A stretch of 43,331 nucleotides of DNA from Candidatus Thermoplasmatota archaeon (lineage in GTDB: Archaea > Thermoplasmatota > SW-10-69-26 > JACQPN01 > JAJPHT01): the NCBI GenBank assembly GCA_035540375.1, contig DATLGO010000009.1, positions 1 through 43,331 on the forward strand, written 5' to 3'. The notes under the pieces are model-generated. The model ran no database searches. It was not told the origin of the DNA and was given only the letters and a program-made list of their open reading frames with translations. Shown piece after piece: positions 1-7,884 of this stretch. Both the position numbers and the translations under genes were made by a program. Position 1 is the stretch's first letter, and each line of letters starts with the position of its first letter.

Positions 1-1
1 C

Positions 2-1453
2 TCCTACGGGGACTCGAGCCACCCCTCCGCGGTCCGATACGACCCGTCGAACCCCGACCCCTCGCACGTCGTCACCCAGAACATCGCCATCCTCGGCCAT
101 CTCGCCTACACGTCAAGCTACCACCGCGACACCGGTGGCAACGCCCCATGGCTCCTTCCGGGCCAGCACGACGTTGCCGCTTGGTACGGCAATTGGCTCG
201 ACGACGGCGACGGCGAGATCGAGATCGAAGGTCTGTACGATGCGAATGGAAACGGCGCGGGGAATGCCCCCGGAAACGAATTCCATGCGCGCTCCGAGCA
301 GGTCCTGGCGTGGATCGAGCCCGGAAGCCATCCGACCTCGACGGATCCTCGCCGACCGATGACGCACGAGTACGACATCGAATACAACCGCAAGGCGAAC
401 CAGCTCCACGGCGCCCACGCGAACGTCCTCTTCCTCGACGGGTCGCTCCTCGAGCCCTACGTCATCGAAACGCTCGCCGCCGGCATCGCCAAGCCCGACG
501 AAGCCAACGGGCGCCCGTTCACGATCGCCCCCGGTTCGCTCCTCGACGTGGATCGGTACATGGCTCTCGCGCCGGGCCCCGTCACGACCCTGTATCAGGC
601 GGCGGCCTCGCCCTTCGTGAATGCGATCAGCACGCCGGGCGCGAACATGTGCCCGCGCAATTGCGTCGTCCCGCCGCTCCCGATCGCCCCGCCGCTCGGC
701 GCGATGGACGTCGTGTTCTCGCCGTACGAGCACGAGCTCGGGAACGGCCCCCGCGCCGCGCAGCCCGGCCGCGGCCAGGACTACATCGACGACTGGCACG
801 CGTGGATGGACGTGCTGCCCGGGATGACGCACCCCACCGGAGGCGTCGGCGCGCTGCGCAAGACCTACCCGTTGCCCGGCCTCGCGTACGACGGCGGGAT
901 TGCGATGCCCCCCGGCTTCTTCCATCCGGAGGTCCGGGTCGGCGCCTGGAAGGACTTTACGCGCGACGGCCACGTGGGACGGGTTCTCGCCCAGGACGCC
1001 TACGAAGGCGGAAACCGTCCGAGCCCCGACGACTACTATGACCATCATGGCGAATGGGTGCCGATCAGCGGGAAAGCCGTCGGGCCGCTCGGATTCCTCC
1101 TCACGCCGGAGACCGACTGGGGCCCGGCCGGCGTGTTCCGCTTCGGCCACCAGGGACTTCCGCAGACGAACGGCTCGCCGTGCCTCGCCACCGCGCCGCC
1201 CACGACGCTCTGCGTCTCCGACCTGACGCGGAACCCGAACTGGATCCGCGGCAGCGACCCGATCCTGATCCCGCCGAGCGGATCCGGCGCCGGTCACATG
1301 TTCATGACCGACTACCTGTTCTTTCCGCAGGGAACGTCCATGGGCGGCTTCGAGGTTTGCTTTGGCCCGCGCGACGTCACGTTCGAGCGCCCCGACGGAT
1401 CGACGGTCACGGAGCGCGTCTCGGACTGCGACTGGGTCGGCAGGCTGGTCTAG
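2..1453 (+). CDS. Large secreted protein of unknown function, 5'-truncated
   Basis: The frame is open from the first complete codon at position 2 to a TAG at 1451-1453. The 483 visible residues are therefore the C-terminal part of a longer protein whose start lies outside the window. The sequence is rich in Pro, Gly, Asp, Trp and Tyr and has scattered Cys residues (including MCPRNC and two near the C-terminus, VCFG and DCDW). That composition suits an extracellular folded protein with disulfides. I see no membrane segment and no sorting tail at the C-terminus, which ends DWVGRLV. I do not recognise the family. Third codon positions are strongly G/C, as in neighbouring genes, so it is a native gene and not a shadow frame. 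Next to it is the convergent minus-strand serA operon, about 100 bp away. Confidence 0.75.
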   Translation, partial: SYGDSSHPSAVRYDPSNPDPSHVVTQNIAILGHLAYTSSYHRDTGGNAPWLLPGQHDVAAWYGNWLDDGDGEIEIEGLYDANGNGAGNAPGNEFHARSEQVLAWIEPGSHPTSTDPRRPMTHEYDIEYNRKANQLHGAHANVLFLDGSLLEPYVIETLAAGIAKPDEANGRPFTIAPGSLLDVDRYMALAPGPVTTLYQAAASPFVNAISTPGANMCPRNCVVPPLPIAPPLGAMDVVFSPYEHELGNGPRAAQPGRGQDYIDDWHAWMDVLPGMTHPTGGVGALRKTYPLPGLAYDGGIAMPPGFFHPEVRVGAWKDFTRDGHVGRVLAQDAYEGGNRPSPDDYYDHHGEWVPISGKAVGPLGFLLTPETDWGPAGVFRFGHQGLPQTNGSPCLATAPPTTLCVSDLTRNPNWIRGSDPILIPPSGSGAGHMFMTDYLFFPQGTSMGGFEVCFGPRDVTFERPDGSTVTERVSDCDWVGRLV

Positions 1454-1550
1454 CGGCCCGCCGACGAAACCGTGGATTGCGTCGCCGGCGAGCGCGCGGC
1501 GCAACCGGGCCGCGCGTGCGGACCTCGTCTCCGCTCGCTCCGCTGGCTCG

Positions 1551-1721
1551 CTAACAACAGCGCGCTTGGCGGGCCCACGGGCGCTCGAGGTCGCCGGCCG
1601 CGAAGGCGAGCGTCTCGTCGCCGACCGCGACGAGGAGCGTGCCCGCGGCATCGAGCGCGAGGACGACGGTGCCGCGCTCGCCGGTCGCGCGCACGAGCAC
1701 GTCGTCGCCCGCAGCGAACAT
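1551..1721 (-). CDS. Small 56-aa protein downstream of the VOC gene
   Basis: A 56-codon ORF starts with an ATG whose A is also the last base of the upstream VOC stop (TGATG overlap at 1719-1723), and it ends at a TAG at 1551-1553. The start overlap is typical of translationally coupled archaeal genes and is the main support. The product reads MFAAGDDVLVRATGERG and continues with alternating Val/Leu/Gly and turns (GTVVLALDAAG, TLLVAVGDE). That pattern suggests a small SH3-like or KOW-like beta barrel, but this is inference from pattern only. It is the last gene of the serA-VOC operon. The family is not recognised. Confidence 0.5.
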   Translation of the reverse strand: MFAAGDDVLVRATGERGTVVLALDAAGTLLVAVGDETLAFAAGDLERPWARQARCC

Positions 1722-2089
1722 CACGCCACCTTCTGGCGGATCTCCACGCGGTTGCCGCTCGGGTCGACCGCGAGGAAGCGGCGGTGGCCTTCGAGGGGCG
1801 AGGTGTCGTGCACGCGGTACCGCTTCGCGGTGAGCGCGCGGCGGAGCGTCTCGGCGTCGTCGACGAGGATGGTCGCCTTCACGTCGGTCGAGTGCGTGAG
1901 CGTGGCCGTCGCGACGAGCACGAGCACCGTGCCCTTCGGGCCCACGAAGCGGAGGCCCGTTTCGCCGGGCTGGCGCATCGTCTCGCGCAGGCCCAAATAC
2001 TGGCCGTAGAACGTGCGCGCGGGGATCTCCTGCCCCTTCGCGAGCGGGATCGGCGCGGGCGCCGCGAGGATCTCGAGGGCGCGCGGCAT
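1721..2089 (-). CDS. VOC (glyoxalase/bleomycin-resistance fold) family protein
   Basis: This 122-aa protein shows the pattern of a single VOC half-unit. The N-terminal part has FYGQYLGLRETMRQPGETG, where the Tyr-Leu-Gly-Leu element is typical of VOC proteins. A central segment mentions a fatty beta strand (VKATILVDDAETLRRAL), and the C-terminal motif FLAVDPSGNRVEIRQK ('DPxGNxxE') supplies the usual metal-ligand Glu. VOC enzymes include lyases, dioxygenases and thiol transferases, so the substrate cannot be told. The gene begins 4 nt after the serA stop and its own stop overlaps the start of the 56-aa ORF, so the three are almost certainly one transcript. A role linked to serine or hydroxypyruvate metabolism is possible but rests only on the operon. 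Confidence 0.8.
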   Translation of the reverse strand: MPRALEILAAPAPIPLAKGQEIPARTFYGQYLGLRETMRQPGETGLRFVGPKGTVLVLVATATLTHSTDVKATILVDDAETLRRALTAKRYRVHDTSPLEGHRRFLAVDPSGNRVEIRQKVA

Positions 2090-2093
2090 CGGA

Positions 2094-3023
2094 TCACGCG
2101 ACGCGGAAGTCGGGCTTCTCGCCCGCGAGGACCTTGTTGACCTGCTCCGCGACGTCGCGGCCCGCGCGGTCCTGCGCCTCGCGCGTCGAGGCGCCGACGT
2201 GCGGCGCGAGGCGGATCTCGCGGATCCCGAGGAGCGGCGAGTCCTTCGGGAGCGGCTCGGTCTCGAAGACGTCGAGCGCGGCGCCCGCGAGGTGGCCGCT
2301 CTTCACGGCCTCCGCGAGCGCGTTTTCGTCCACGATGCCGCCGCGCGACATGTTGAGGAGGCGCGCGCCCTTCCTGAACTGGGCGAGGAGCTTCGCGTTC
2401 ACGAGGTGCTTCGTCTCGGGCGTGAGCGGGACGTGCAGGCTGACGTAATCCGCGCGCGCGACGAGGTCCTCGACGCGCGTGAAGCGGTCGCCGGGGCCGC
2501 GGCCCTCGGGGACGTAGGGATCGTAGAAGACGACGCGCATGCCGAACGCCTTCGCGATCTCGGCCACACGGCTCCCGATGCGGCCGACGCCGACGAGGCC
2601 GAGCGTCTTGCCCGAGAGTTCGGAGCCCATGAAGGCCTTCTTCTGCCACTCGCCCTGGCGCATCGAGGCATCCGAGGGCGCGAGGTGGCGCGCGAGGTCG
2701 AGCATGCGGCCGATCGTGAGCTCCGCGACCGCGTTCGTCGCGGCGAGGGGCGCGTTCACGACGGCGACGCCGCGCTCCTTCGCGGCGGCGAGGTCGACGT
2801 TGTCGACGCCGACGCCCGCGCGGCCGACGACCTTGAGCCGCTGCGCGGCCTCGAGGACGGCGCGCGTCACCTTCGTCTCGCTCCGGATCACGAGCGCCTC
2901 GTAATCGCCGATCGCGGCGACGAGCTCCTCGGGCGAGAGCTTCTTCTCCTCGACGTCGTGACCCGCCGCGCGCAGGGCGTCCACGCCTTCCTTCGCGAGG
3001 GGATCGGAGACCAGGACCCTCAT
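2094..3023 (-). CDS. serA: D-3-phosphoglycerate dehydrogenase-type 2-hydroxyacid dehydrogenase, short form
   Basis: The enzyme oxidises 3-phosphoglycerate to 3-phosphohydroxypyruvate with NAD, the first step of serine synthesis. The 309-aa product has the whole catalytic and nucleotide-binding core: VGRAGVGVDNVD near residues 66-77, the Rossmann loop GVGRIG at 145-150, catalytic Arg227 (SRGG), Glu256 (ETEP) and His275 (PHVGAS). The usual long SerA has another 200 or so residues carrying an intervening domain and a serine-binding ACT domain. Both are absent, so allosteric serine feedback of the normal kind is not expected. A related 2-hydroxyacid dehydrogenase (glyoxylate/hydroxypyruvate reductase) is the main alternative. 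The ATG at 3023 lies about 27 nt from an AT-rich box shared with the divergent translin gene. First gene of a three-gene operon. Confidence 0.85.
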   Translation of the reverse strand: MRVLVSDPLAKEGVDALRAAGHDVEEKKLSPEELVAAIGDYEALVIRSETKVTRAVLEAAQRLKVVGRAGVGVDNVDLAAAKERGVAVVNAPLAATNAVAELTIGRMLDLARHLAPSDASMRQGEWQKKAFMGSELSGKTLGLVGVGRIGSRVAEIAKAFGMRVVFYDPYVPEGRGPGDRFTRVEDLVARADYVSLHVPLTPETKHLVNAKLLAQFRKGARLLNMSRGGIVDENALAEAVKSGHLAGAALDVFETEPLPKDSPLLGIREIRLAPHVGASTREAQDRAGRDVAEQVNKVLAGEKPDFRVA

Positions 3024-3046
3024 GCGCGGGCGAACGTCCCCCCGAC

Positions 3047-3058
3047 GTTAAAGTTAAC
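3047..3058. promoter_or_regulatory. Shared TATA element between divergent serA and translin genes
   Basis: The only AT-rich stretch of the 58-bp divergent spacer reads GTTAAAGTTAAC. It is nearly symmetric and its centre is about 29 nt from both start codons (ATG at 3023 on minus, GTG at 3082 on plus). Archaeal TATA boxes lie 25-30 nt before the transcription start, so both transcripts would be leaderless. Confidence 0.55.
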
Positions 3059-3081
3059 CGCCTCCCTGGCGATCGCCCCGC

Positions 3082-3702
3082 GTGCCCTCCGGGAGCCTCG
3101 CGAACCTGAGCGCGATCGCGGACGACCTCATCCGGGACCTCGACGCGAAGGACGCGGCCCGCGAGCGCGCGATCGCGCTCTCGCGCGAGACCGTCCGTCT
3201 GTCGGGCGCGGCGATCCGCGCGGTGCAGCGCGGCGAGGACGCCGACGCGGCGCTTGCGGAGGCGCTCGCTTCGGGTCGCCGGCTCGCGGACGCGGTCGAG
3301 GGCCACATGGAGCTCGCCGCGGCCGGTTTCACGGAGAACGCGCAGCAGGAGGTCGCGGAGGCGGCGATGGTCGTCGCCATCGCGAAGGATCGCCCGCTTC
3401 CGCGCCCGCGCGACCTCCCCGTGACGCCGCAGGCGTACGTGCTCGGCCTCGGCGACGTCGTGGGCGAGCTGCGGCGGCTCGCGCTCGCGGACGTCGTCGC
3501 GGCGGACGAGAAGCGCGCCGCGCGCCATCTCGCGATGATGGAGGAGGTCCTCGACACCCTGCTGCGGTTCGACTACCCCGGCGCGCTCGTCGAGGTCCGC
3601 CGCAAGCAGGACGTGGCGCGCAGCCTCGTCGAGCGCACGCGCGGCGAGGTCGCGGTCGCGCTCGTGAGCGCGCGCCTCGAGCAGCGCCTCCGCTCCGTGT
3701 GA
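3082..3702 (+). CDS. Translin family protein
   Basis: This 206-aa all-helical protein matches archaeal translin. It has the conserved C-terminal helix RFDYPGALVEVRRKQDVARS followed by LVERTRGEVAVAL, and the acidic/basic helices with ENAQQEVAEA in the middle. Translin forms octameric barrels that bind single-stranded nucleic acid; with TRAX it acts as an RNase in RNA silencing and tRNA processing in eukaryotes. Archaeal members are mostly uncharacterised. The start is a GTG at 3082, placed by the TATA-like box about 29 nt upstream; no ribosome-binding site is seen. It is transcribed divergently from serA and is followed by a separate promoter for the next gene. Confidence 0.85.
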   Translation: MPSGSLANLSAIADDLIRDLDAKDAARERAIALSRETVRLSGAAIRAVQRGEDADAALAEALASGRRLADAVEGHMELAAAGFTENAQQEVAEAAMVVAIAKDRPLPRPRDLPVTPQAYVLGLGDVVGELRRLALADVVAADEKRAARHLAMMEEVLDTLLRFDYPGALVEVRRKQDVARSLVERTRGEVAVALVSARLEQRLRSV

Positions 3703-3759
3703 CGTGTCACGCCGCGGGGTTACACCAACGTTATCCCGGCCGCGGACCCTTGCCGGGCG

Positions 3760-4401
3760 ATGTCCCGTCGCGCGCTCGTCCTCGTCCTTGCGCTCCTCGC
3801 GTCGTCGCCTGGCCTCGCCGCCGCCGAGGAACCCCTCGACGTCGTTCCAGAGCCCTCCGTGGAAAGCGGCGCGGCGTCGAACGGATGGACCCACCGCAAC
3901 AAGACGGTCGAGACGCACCACCGCCAATCGACCGAGTGGCGCAACGTCTCGTGGGGGGTCCCCGCCGCCTCGCTCGACGTGCGCGCGCGCCAGACGACCA
4001 CCGACGACTGGGGCAGGGACGAAAGCGGCGACGCGCGGTACGACTGGCACTCGCACACGACCGAGCGCCATGCGAAAATCTCCCTCCGCGTCCTCACGAC
4101 GGACGTCTCGCAGGAGATCCTCGTCACGAACTCGACCCGCCGCGTGGCCCATCATCTGGGCGACGACCGGGACCGCAGCCGCGAGAGCCACTACGCGCTT
4201 GCCGCCCCGGGCGCGGCGGGCGCGGCGGGCGGATGGTCGATGCGCGAGCGCGGGGACGTGGACCAATGCCGGGCCTGGATCGTCGGCGCCACGTCCGTGA
4301 CGCTCCACGACGCCGCGTGCCTGCCGACCCCGAACGGGCTTGCGTGGCCCGCCCCCGCGCAGGACGGCTTCCGCGCCGCCGGCCACGACCTTCTCCCGTA
4401 G
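3760..4401 (+). CDS. Secreted protein of unknown function
   Basis: The 213-aa product begins with a clear Sec signal peptide (MSRRALVLVLALLASSPGLAAA, cleavage near residue 22). The mature part is polar and unusually rich in His, Asp, Arg, Asn and Trp, with several NxS/T sequons and three Cys, which fits an extracellular protein. There is no C-terminal membrane anchor. I do not recognise a family. A weak TATA-like element (ACGTTATC, 3728-3735) lies about 27 nt before the ATG. It is followed 52 bp later by another secreted protein with its own strong promoter. Confidence 0.7.
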   Translation: MSRRALVLVLALLASSPGLAAAEEPLDVVPEPSVESGAASNGWTHRNKTVETHHRQSTEWRNVSWGVPAASLDVRARQTTTDDWGRDESGDARYDWHSHTTERHAKISLRVLTTDVSQEILVTNSTRRVAHHLGDDRDRSRESHYALAAPGAAGAAGGWSMRERGDVDQCRAWIVGATSVTLHDAACLPTPNGLAWPAPAQDGFRAAGHDLLP

Positions 4402-4423
4402 CGGTCCGCCGAGCGGCGAAGCC

Positions 4424-4431
4424 TTATAAAT
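4424..4431 (+). promoter_or_regulatory. TATA box of the 4454 gene
   Basis: TTATAAAT, about 27 nt upstream of the ATG at 4454. It is one of the clearest TATA boxes in the window, and the transcript should be leaderless. Confidence 0.7.
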
Positions 4432-4453
4432 CGGCCGTCCGCTTTCCGGGCGG

Positions 4454-6181
4454 ATGCGCCTCAGGACGCTCGCCCTCTCGATCGCCCTTCTCGCGACCGT
4501 CCTCCCCGCGCTCGCCCCCGTCACGACCGCCGCGTCGCTCGTGCCCGTCGTCAAGAGCCTCGAGTCTCACTACGGCCCCGAGGCCTGGAAGGACGAGCGC
4601 GACACGATGGGCGACGCGCTTGCGGCCTCGAACGCGCCCCCGCTTCCCGCGGGCTACACGGGCGTCTACGACAACCCGTACGACGGCCGCCCCCACCAGG
4701 CGCCGGGCGTCGCGAACGACTGGGGCCTGAATCTCACGGCGTTCGTGGAGATCCAGGACGGGAACGGCCGGCCCATCGCGCCCGTGACCGGCGCGTACCT
4801 CCTCCGCGCGCGCATCGAGGGCCCCGCGGGCGTCGGCGTCATCCCCGCGAAGCTCACGAAGATCTCCGCGAGCCTCTTCAAGGCCGAATTCGACCTCGAC
4901 GGCGAGCGCGTCGTGCCGGGCGTCCGCTCCACGCGACCGCTGCCCCCTTCGGGCTCCTATCCGATCGTTTTCGAGGTCGTCCACGTCCCGTCCGACCCCG
5001 TGCTCGGCGTGCGCCAGACCGTCGCGAGCGCGACGCACGGCGTCCGCGTCTCGAGCGCCTTCGCGAATCTGCAGGGCATGGACTTCCCCGCCGCGCGCCT
5101 CCCCGAATTCACCGAGGTGAGCGGCCACAACCTCACCCCGCTCTACCCGACGCCCGTCGATCCCTCGCGCAAGCTGAACGTCGTCTTCGCGTTCGGCGAG
5201 GCGCACGCGGACGCGGTCATCGTGGCCGGCGCGGCGCGCAAGGCGACGGTGCTCAAGCAGGGCGTGACCGACGCCTTCGGGCGCATCGAGGCGACGATCG
5301 ACCCGGGCGCGATCCTGGAAGGCGCGCGCTCGGGCCTCGTGATCGTCGAGGGCCACCTCAAGGGCTCGAACAGCACCGTCGGCAATGCGGTCGTCGTGCT
5401 CCCGGTCACGAGCCACGCCGTGAACATCACCGCCGTCGAGCTCGTCGCGCGCGGCGTGAACGGCGGCGAGGTGCGCGAGCTCGGCACCCTCGAGATCACC
5501 GCCACCGACCGCGACGCCGCCTCGACGCCCGCGGAGGCGAGCCGCCGCGGCCAGCTCCTGCTCCTCAAGGCCGGCGGCACGGAGGTGTTCGCGAGCGCGG
5601 AGTTCGGCCCGCCCACGGCCGGCTCCCCCACGGTCCGCAAGGCGACGGTCCAGGCGAACGACGTCCGGGCCGAGGAGGGCACGAACCCCTACTCCCTCGT
5701 CGCCATCTTCACCGGCAACGACAACCGGTTCTACGGTCTCGCGACCGCCGAGCGCGGCTACGACGTGACCCTCGAGCCCATTCCCCCGCTGCACCCGCTC
5801 GAGCAGGGCGTCCTGCGGATCCACATCCGCAACTTCGCGACGAACCACGACGCGGTGGAAGATTCCGGCCTCGCCCTCGGCGTGCGCGTCGAGGTCGAAG
5901 GGCTCCCGGGCGGGAAGACGCACCTCCAGCAGGTCGTCGTCGGCGAAGGCCGCGACGAGATCCTGGAGATCCAGTTCGTCTCCGAGACGACGCAGGAGCT
6001 CACGATCCGCGTCAACACGACCGGGGCCGAGTTCGGGATGAACCGCGAGATCTCGGCGAGCGTCGTGCCGACGCCCGGCGCCTTCGACCTGCTCGTCCAG
6101 CGCCTGCCCGTGCCCGGCGTCGCATCCGCCCTCGCGGTCCTCGCGCTCGCCGCGCTCGCGCTCAGGCGCCGCGCGCCTTGA
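4454..6181 (+). CDS. Secreted cell-surface protein with PGF-CTERM-like tail
   Basis: The 575-aa protein has a signal peptide (MRLRTLALSIALLATVLPAL, then APVTTAAS) and a long beta-rich ectodomain with several Ig-like strand patterns and NxS/T sequons. It ends in LPVPGVASALAVLALAALAL followed by RRRAP. That tail (Pro-Gly, about 17 hydrophobic residues, Arg cluster) is the layout of PGF-CTERM sorting signals cleaved by archaeosortase. The canonical PGF is PGV here, so this is a variant. The function of the ectodomain is not recognised. The strong TATA box 27 nt upstream points to high, leaderless expression. Its last 20 nt overlap the convergent glycosyltransferase gene (6162-6181). Confidence 0.8.
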   Translation: MRLRTLALSIALLATVLPALAPVTTAASLVPVVKSLESHYGPEAWKDERDTMGDALAASNAPPLPAGYTGVYDNPYDGRPHQAPGVANDWGLNLTAFVEIQDGNGRPIAPVTGAYLLRARIEGPAGVGVIPAKLTKISASLFKAEFDLDGERVVPGVRSTRPLPPSGSYPIVFEVVHVPSDPVLGVRQTVASATHGVRVSSAFANLQGMDFPAARLPEFTEVSGHNLTPLYPTPVDPSRKLNVVFAFGEAHADAVIVAGAARKATVLKQGVTDAFGRIEATIDPGAILEGARSGLVIVEGHLKGSNSTVGNAVVVLPVTSHAVNITAVELVARGVNGGEVRELGTLEITATDRDAASTPAEASRRGQLLLLKAGGTEVFASAEFGPPTAGSPTVRKATVQANDVRAEEGTNPYSLVAIFTGNDNRFYGLATAERGYDVTLEPIPPLHPLEQGVLRIHIRNFATNHDAVEDSGLALGVRVEVEGLPGGKTHLQQVVVGEGRDEILEIQFVSETTQELTIRVNTTGAEFGMNREISASVVPTPGAFDLLVQRLPVPGVASALAVLALAALALRRRAP

Positions 6182-7295
6182 GCACGCGCGCGTAGACAGC
6201 TTCGAGCCCGTCCACCACGGCCCCGATCGTGAAGTTCGCGAGGATGCGCGCCCGCGCCGCCTCGCCGATCGCCCGCGCGCGTTCGCGGTCCGAGACGAGA
6301 TCCGTGATCGCCCGTCCGAGGTCCCGCGCGTCGAGCGGCTCCGCGAGAAGGCCCGTGACGCCGTCCTCGACCACCTCGTGGACGCCCGGGATGCGGCTCA
6401 CCACGACCGGCTTGCCGCACGCCTGCGCCTCGAGCGCGGCGATGCCGAAGGCCTCGAGGCGCGACGTCGACGGGAGCACGCCCACGTCCGCCGCCGCGTA
6501 GTAGGACGGAAGATCGTCGTGTCGGATCCGGCCCGCGAAGACGACCTTGCCCGGCGCATCGCGCGCGAGGCGCTCGAGACGCGCGCGCTCGGGGCCGTCC
6601 CCGACGACGACGTGCGCGACGTCCGCGGGGGTATGCGCCGCCGCCCGCACAAACGTGTCCACGCCCTTGTGGTGCGTGAGGCGACCCACGAAGAGCGCGA
6701 CCCGACGGTCGCCGAGGCCGTGCCGCTCGCGCGGGCCGCGGCCGTCGAGGCCCGGCCGGAAGCGCTCCGGATCCACGGGATTCGGGACCACCTCGACGTC
6801 CGGATGCCTCCAGAGCGAGCGCGAGGTCGCCGCGTACGTGCGCGTCGTCGCCACCACCGCGTCCGCCAACGCGACCGTCGAGCGGCCGAGGGTCCGCCTG
6901 AACACCTCGACGACGAGCGGGCCGTAGAAGGCGTTGATCTCGAGATCGCAATGATGCGTAAGCACGTGCGGAAGCCCGAGCCGGCGCGTCGCCCGCGAGG
7001 CCTGCCACGCCGTGACCGGGGGAGGCGAATGGGTGTGCACGACATCGAAGCCCCCCGAAGCGAGCGCCTCGCCCACGCCCGCGAGGACGGGCGTCGTCCA
7101 CACGTTCGCGCGCATCGGAAGGCGGACGACGTCGAAGCCGTCCCGGCGCTCCCGCGGCGCGGTCCCCGCAAGACGGCTCGTCAGCACCGTCACCGCGCGG
7201 CCCCGGCGCGCGAGCTCCGTCGCGACCGACTCCACGTGCGATTCCACGCCGCCCACGTGGGGCGAGAAATACGGCGCGACCAGACCCACCCGCAC
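6162..7295 (-). CDS. GT4 family glycosyltransferase
   Basis: The 377-aa product is a GT-B fold retaining glycosyltransferase of family GT4. It has the N-terminal loop VAPYFSPHVGGVESHV (residues 6-21), DVVHTHSPPP around 84-93, the linker VVPNPVDPERF, VALFVGRLTHHKGVDTFV at the start of the C-terminal domain, and the E-x7-E motif (Glu281 in SRLEAFG, Glu289) that contacts the nucleotide-sugar donor. Donor and acceptor cannot be told; surface glycan or glycolipid synthesis is likely. I place the start at GTG 7295. The open frame runs on to 7904, but the extra 203 codons cross a hexamer repeat array and are low-complexity. An AT-rich box (minus GGTTTTTCC, about 7320-7328) lies about 27 nt before this GTG. 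The gene overlaps its convergent neighbour by 20 nt. Confidence 0.88.
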   Translation of the reverse strand: MRVGLVAPYFSPHVGGVESHVESVATELARRGRAVTVLTSRLAGTAPRERRDGFDVVRLPMRANVWTTPVLAGVGEALASGGFDVVHTHSPPPVTAWQASRATRRLGLPHVLTHHCDLEINAFYGPLVVEVFRRTLGRSTVALADAVVATTRTYAATSRSLWRHPDVEVVPNPVDPERFRPGLDGRGPRERHGLGDRRVALFVGRLTHHKGVDTFVRAAAHTPADVAHVVVGDGPERARLERLARDAPGKVVFAGRIRHDDLPSYYAAADVGVLPSTSRLEAFGIAALEAQACGKPVVVSRIPGVHEVVEDGVTGLLAEPLDARDLGRAITDLVSDRERARAIGEAARARILANFTIGAVVDGLEAVYARVLKARGA

Positions 7296-7350
7296 AAACC
7301 GCCGCGACGGCGACCCGACGGAAAAACCTTGGCGAGAACAAGACGACGGT

Positions 7351-7642
7351 GACCGGGAGCCGGGCGTCGGGTGCCGGGACCGGGAGCCGGGCGTCGGGAC
7401 CGGGACCGGGACCCGGGCGTCGGGACCGGGACCGGGAGCCGGGCGTCGGGACCGGTGCCGGGACCGGGAGCCGGGACCGGGTGCCGGGTGCCGGGCGTCG
7501 GGTGCCGGGCGTCGGGTCCGGGACCGGGACCGGGACCGGGACCGGGAGCCGGGACCGGGTGCCGGGTGCCGGGTGCCGGGCGTCGGGTGCCGGGCGTCGG
7601 GTCCGGGACCGGGACCGGGACCGGGACCGGGGGCGACCGGGC
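7351..7642. repeat. Degenerate CCGGGN hexanucleotide array with higher-order duplication
   Basis: About 290 bp consist of 6-bp units of the form CCGGGA, CCGGGT, CCGGGC or CGTCGGG, so GGG recurs nearly every 6 nt on the plus strand. On top of the hexamer there is a larger duplication: a block of about 80 bp near 7459-7543 is repeated near 7540-7630, the second copy having one extra GTGCCG unit. The GGG spacing would allow G-quadruplexes on the plus strand. A related array in the opposite orientation lies at 32116-32263. Confidence 0.85.
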
Positions 7643-7852
7643 CACGGGACGCGGCGTCCCATCCCGGGAAGGAACATGAGTGTGACGCCGCAGGGACCCG
7701 GGACTCGAGGCAAGGGAGGTAGGCAGGCAGGGTCAGGGAAGCGACCCGGGTCCCGCGGGCACACCCCAGACTCGCCCGGGGGTTAGTTAAGGGCTCTCGG
7801 ACGAGCATCGAAGCGAGGAAGGCAGGGCGCGGGAGGGTCGCCGGATCCCTGG

Positions 7853-7862
7853 CCTTTATGAA
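7853..7862 (+). promoter_or_regulatory. TATA-like element deciding the start of the 7885 gene
   Basis: CCTTTATGAA lies 25-30 nt before the ATG at 7885. The in-frame ATG at 7858 falls inside this element, so it would lie upstream of the predicted transcription start and is unlikely to be used. Confidence 0.5.
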
Positions 7863-7884
7863 GGACCCCGTCGTCTGCGGCTTG

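Larger units (their letters stand above)
7296..7884. other. Intergenic region dominated by a hexamer repeat array
   Basis: This 589-bp gap between the glycosyltransferase (minus) and a membrane-protein gene (plus) carries no convincing gene. It holds the glycosyltransferase promoter at the left end, the repeat array at 7351-7642, an unassigned GC-rich stretch (7643-7800, with short runs such as GGGAGGTAGGCAGGCAGGG) and the TATA box of the next gene at the right. All six frames are open through the array only because the hexamer contains no stop. Confidence 0.7.

Noticed and set aside
2013-4730. Very long antisense ORFs (for example 2013-4730 plus, 1879-4554 minus, 23174-26842 minus, 26964-28691 minus)
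   Set aside because: They are Arg/Ala/Asp-rich shadows of well-supported genes; stops are rare in every frame of GC-rich DNA. None has recognisable motifs.
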